Part shown: in pieces, positions 23,678 to 24,775 of the stretch
How positions within the stretch are numbered: the stretch's first letter is position 1
Layout of the letters: each line of letters begins with the position of its first letter
From: Candidatus Delongbacteria bacterium
GTDB lineage: Bacteria > Delongbacteria > UBA4055
Assembly: GCA_027858795.1 (NCBI GenBank)
Contig: JAQICF010000020.1
Coordinates: 1-24,775 of the forward strand
Reading direction: 5' to 3'
Length of the DNA stretch: 24,775 nt
Notes under the pieces: model-generated
Seen by the model: only the letters and a program-made list of their open reading frames with translations
Database searches by the model: none
What the model was told of the DNA's origin: nothing
Made by a program: the position numbers and the translations under genes

Positions 23678-24775
23678 GATTTTATTGTTTTTATTTCTGA
23701 TAGTAATTTCATTGTCAGGTATAGATCAGAGTGAACTGTCAGAAGAATCACTTGTAAACCTAGTTGACCATTATAGATCGAATCCAATCAATATCAATAC
23801 AGCTTCAGAAAATGAAATATTTTCATTACCATATATCGGTGAGATAACTGCTTCGAAGATACACGATCATATCACTCAAAATGGTAAAATCAAGAATCTC
23901 AATGGGCTTATTGCTACAGGTATAATATCTTCAAATATAGCTATGATATTACAAGAAATTATCATTTTTGAAGACGTAAAATTACCGCCAAGTAGTTTCC
24001 TTTACCAATTTAGAAATAAGAGGATACTGGAAAAATCTGTAGGATACCAAGATTCTAATTATTTAGGCAATCGTAGTTACTTTTCAAATAAGATCAAATT
24101 CAAATCTGAGCACCTCAGATTAAATTTTCTCACAGAAAAAGAGGCAGGAGAAATTTCATATACGGATAATTTAAAATTTTCTATTGAATATAATGATTCT
24201 GAAACAAAGGTAATTGCCGGAAACTATAATTTTTTCTCTGCTACTAAATTATTACAGTATGAAACAATGTTCATAGATCCATACGTTTTGAAACAGAGCT
24301 TTAAATTCCATGATCATGCAAGATCAAGCTTATCAAGTATGGATTACTATGGTTATAACGGGATATATGTTTCTCACTCTTTTATGTCATCAAATTTAGC
24401 AATATTTTATGGTGAAAAGCCGATTTCTGTAGTTTTATCAGACAATATGATAAATACAGTGAATCTTAATGCATACACAAGAACAGAGACTGAGATTGAC
24501 AGATATCATAATGAAAAACATTATTTTAAAGGTGCTTCATATCAATTTATTTACAATGATATTTTAAGTTATTTCACAATTGCTGACGAAAGTTATTCAA
24601 AAGAACTTTCATCGGATTCGAAATTGCATCAAGGTTTTTTAGGTGAATTGCAACTGAAGAAAAAATTTAATAATAATTTTTTCGTGGAAATAAATGATGC
24701 TACTGATTTTAGTAATAATAATTTGGTTTTAAACTCTCTATTTAAATCAAAGAAAGTGAAGTTAAATTTATATCT
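23667..24775 (+). CDS. Secreted helix-hairpin-helix protein, 3' end outside window
   Basis: The gene starts at ATG 23667, overlaps the preceding gene by 11 bp and is still open at the window end (369 codons visible). A signal peptide (about 1-18, LLFLFLIVISLSG) is followed by a short linker and a ComEA-type helix-hairpin-helix domain (about 40-100): NPININTASENEIFSLPYIGEITASKIHDHI, then GKIKNLNGLIATGIIS. After about residue 110 the sequence is long and beta-strand-rich, with many aromatic and polar alternations, consistent with an outer-membrane barrel. Such HhH-plus-barrel proteins are seen in FCB genomes; their role is not established to my knowledge. HhH domains bind DNA, so a role in DNA uptake is a possible inference only. 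Confidence 0.75.
   Translation, partial: MRSKILLFLFLIVISLSGIDQSELSEESLVNLVDHYRSNPININTASENEIFSLPYIGEITASKIHDHITQNGKIKNLNGLIATGIISSNIAMILQEIIIFEDVKLPPSSFLYQFRNKRILEKSVGYQDSNYLGNRSYFSNKIKFKSEHLRLNFLTEKEAGEISYTDNLKFSIEYNDSETKVIAGNYNFFSATKLLQYETMFIDPYVLKQSFKFHDHARSSLSSMDYYGYNGIYVSHSFMSSNLAIFYGEKPISVVLSDNMINTVNLNAYTRTETEIDRYHNEKHYFKGASYQFIYNDILSYFTIADESYSKELSSDSKLHQGFLGELQLKKKFNNNFFVEINDATDFSNNNLVLNSLFKSKKVKLNLY

Overview
The window is AT-rich DNA (about one third G+C by eye) that reads as a chromosomal segment of an FCB-superphylum bacterium, i.e. a Gram-negative relative of Bacteroidetes, Chlorobi, Cloacimonadota or Delongbacteria. Support: AsmA-like, Omp85-like and other outer-membrane beta-barrel proteins, a secreted helix-hairpin-helix protein joined to a long beta-rich region, and XerC/XerD pairs ending in YxxxHP. 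It does not look like a classical Bacteroidetes genome. Several genes have strong Shine-Dalgarno sites, and six promoters fit TTGxxx - 17 bp - TATATT, with TATCTT at one tRNA. The phylum assignment is inference.

Layout. 1-153: gene-free, with a decayed palindromic repeat and a heptamer tandem repeat. 153-4322 (minus): AsmA-like protein and an orphan histidine-kinase-like ATPase, separated by an imperfect palindrome. 4525-5541 (plus): POTRA-less Omp85-type barrel. 5545-8427 (minus): UvrA. 8573-10131 (plus): promoter, long leader, small exported protein, terminator, then MiaA, which seems to start at ATT. 10133-16293 (minus): ribD - polyprenyl-phosphate sugar transferase - SLBB polysaccharide export protein - xerD, followed by tRNA-Phe with its own promoter and a terminator shared with miaA. 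16386-19865 (plus): a 789-aa protein that looks like an inactivated metallo-beta-lactamase/beta-CASP protein, then queE and a Dabb-domain protein. 19932-21065 (minus): hemW. 21207-21613 (plus): tRNA-Ser(UGA), three related stem-loops, tRNA-Ser(GCU), terminator. 21776-21852: a 77-bp double-hairpin palindrome. 21953-24775 (plus): xerC, an outer-membrane barrel protein and a helix-hairpin-helix protein cut by the window end.

Shared themes. Several genes act on tRNA or RNA (miaA, queE, three tRNAs, the beta-CASP relative), on DNA (uvrA, xerC, xerD), on cofactors (ribD, hemW) and on the cell envelope (AsmA, Omp85, sugar transferase, SLBB protein, barrel proteins). The most unusual items are the metal-site-less beta-CASP-like protein, the ATT start of miaA, short direct duplications at or just before three gene starts, three tandem stem-loops between two serine tRNAs, and a palindrome whose two hairpin loops are exact complements.
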